A stretch of DNA of 64,000 bases from Prevotella sp. (GTDB lineage: Bacteria > Bacteroidota > Bacteroidia > Bacteroidales > Bacteroidaceae). Shown here piece after piece: positions 62,993 to 64,000 of the stretch (position 1 is its first letter; each line of letters opens with the position of its first letter). The notes below the pieces were generated by a model. It saw nothing but the letters and a program-made list of their open reading frames with translations. It did no database searches and was not told the origin of the DNA. The translations under genes and the position numbers were made by a program. Location of the stretch: assembly GCA_017623155.1 (NCBI GenBank), contig JAGAPR010000100.1, positions 1 through 64,000 on the forward strand. The letters run 5' to 3'.

Positions 62993-64000
62993 ATGTTTGA
63001 CAGAATATTAAATCTTCTTGCATATAATCCAGAAGAGCCTTTGCTTTTCAGCTCGGGCCTGTTTCTTTTTCTGTTTTTGGGCTTCTCGTTTGTGTACATG
63101 ATGCTCAATAAGCGGAGAGCTTTGCGTATACTGTTTGTCACGGCATTCTCGTATTATTTCTATTATAAGAGCAGCGGAACGTATTTCTTTCTCTTGGCAA
63201 TAGTCACGGTCTCCGATTATCTGATAGCCCGCCATATATGGAATTACAGGCAGAAGCATCCGCAAAAAGTTTTCGTGCCGCGCCTTTTGGTATGCCTGAG
63301 CCTGCTGATTGATTTGGGAATGCTCGGTTATTTCAAGTATGCCAACTTCTTCGTCGGCATGTTTGAGCAGATGATTGGCAATAATTTTCAGCCGTGGGAC
63401 ATATTCCTTCCCGTGGGAATAAGTTTCTTTACGTTCCAAAGTCTGAGTTATACGATTGACGTATTTCGCGGAACATTACGGCCGTTAGACAGGATTTTAG
63501 ACTATGCTTTCTATGTATCTTTCTTCCCGCAGCTTGTTGCCGGCCCGATAGTGAGAGCCCGCGACTTTGTGCCACAAATCAATCACCCGCTTACAATCAC
63601 TCGCGAGATGTTTTCGCGCGGCGTGTATCTTATTATTATCGGACTGTTCAAGAAGTCGGTTATAAGCGATTATATAAGTCTTAATTTCGTGGATAGAATA
63701 TTCGATAATCCCGCTCTTTACACCGGAGTGGAAAATTTATTGGGCATATACGGCTATGCAATGCAGATTTATTGCGATTTCAGCGGATACAGCGACATGG
63801 CGATTGGTATAGCGTTGCTGCTCGGTTTTCATTTTCCCATAAACTTCAATGCACCTTATATAAGTGTCAGTGTGACAGAGTTTTGGCGTCGCTGGCACAT
63901 TTCATTGTCGTCGTGGATAAGAGATTATATATATATATCGCTTGGAGGCAACCGTAAAGGGCGGGTGAGAACATACGTAAATCTCATCATAACCATGTTG
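62993..64000 (+). CDS. MBOAT family O-acyltransferase, partial (AlgI/DltB-like)
   Basis: Runs off the right edge after 336 codons with no stop. It begins MFDRILNLLAYNPEEPLLFS, and has many membrane helices. Family motifs: LPVGISFFTFQSLSYTIDVFRG, FPQLVAGPIVRARDFVPQ, YAMQIYCDFSGYSDMAIGIALLLGF, FNAPY and TEFWRRWHISLSSWIRDYIYISLGGN, the last holding a conserved His of the family. It would pass acyl groups, probably acetyl, across the membrane to the partner SGNH protein or a glycan. Two bases after the SGNH gene. Confidence 0.92.
   Translation, partial: MFDRILNLLAYNPEEPLLFSSGLFLFLFLGFSFVYMMLNKRRALRILFVTAFSYYFYYKSSGTYFFLLAIVTVSDYLIARHIWNYRQKHPQKVFVPRLLVCLSLLIDLGMLGYFKYANFFVGMFEQMIGNNFQPWDIFLPVGISFFTFQSLSYTIDVFRGTLRPLDRILDYAFYVSFFPQLVAGPIVRARDFVPQINHPLTITREMFSRGVYLIIIGLFKKSVISDYISLNFVDRIFDNPALYTGVENLLGIYGYAMQIYCDFSGYSDMAIGIALLLGFHFPINFNAPYISVSVTEFWRRWHISLSSWIRDYIYISLGGNRKGRVRTYVNLIITML

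Overview
The window reads as chromosomal DNA of a member of the Bacteroidales, probably Prevotellaceae-like. The grounds are -7 boxes of the TAnnTTTG type in front of most transcription units, few Shine-Dalgarno sequences, and order-typical gene families: DUF4270, DUF4293, DUF4468, the Porin_10-like putative porin, RpoZ next to BamD, a methylmalonyl-CoA decarboxylase cluster, a Nudix-type AraR and a MaeB-type malic enzyme. No rRNA, tRNA, CRISPR array, complete insertion sequence or prophage was seen. The genus is inferred from gene content only.

Layout. 0-0.75 kb has no gene but carries promoters and hairpins. 0.75-4.5 kb holds a DUF4270 lipoprotein and a truncated GT5 protein, divergent from panC-panD. 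4.5-7.2 kb is a propionate-pathway cluster: epimerase, carboxyltransferase, a 51-residue OadG-like stub and a biotin carrier. 7.3-10.7 kb has a TonB-dependent receptor and a FemAB/GNAT-like protein. 11.6-14.0 kb is an operon of nitroreductase, DUF2520, KdsC-like phosphatase and Maf. 14.2-20.6 kb is a GC-rich island with a secreted GH95 enzyme and a divergent membrane regulator (propeller plus AraC domain). 20.6-21.55 kb is a gene-poor interval full of repeats. 21.55-33.3 kb is a complete L-arabinose operon (mutarotase, symporter, AraR, AraD, AraA, kinase, GH51, transketolase, RpiB). 33.5-37.1 kb is a galactose operon (GalM, MFS permease, GalK). 37.2-42.0 kb has FolC, DnaJ-GrpE and an ABC-F protein. 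42.9-47.2 kb has a flippase, a pseudouridine synthase, a small membrane protein, MenA and an HD protein. 47.2-51.5 kb has a porin, two small envelope genes and XerD. 51.5-56.7 kb has AroQ, UvrB, BamD, RpoZ and DUF4293. 56.8-60.8 kb has glutamate dehydrogenase and malic enzyme. 60.95-64.0 kb has a TetR regulator and an SGNH/MBOAT pair, the last cut by the window edge.

How it fits together. Arabinose released by GH51 is mutarotated by a lipoprotein, imported with sodium and converted through ribulose to xylulose 5-phosphate, with transketolase and RpiB in the same operon. Malic enzyme, glutamate dehydrogenase and the methylmalonyl-CoA enzymes suit a succinate/propionate fermenter.

The strongest unexplained signals are a roughly 350-bp intergenic repeat present three times (10.9-11.3, 42.3-42.7 and, inverted, 52.3-52.7 kb), whose main palindrome is flipped inside one copy; a 22-bp tandem repeat at 20.8 kb; an ABC-F protein with one intact and one dismantled ATP site; and promoters that seem to drive no gene at about 0.3 and 21.2 kb.
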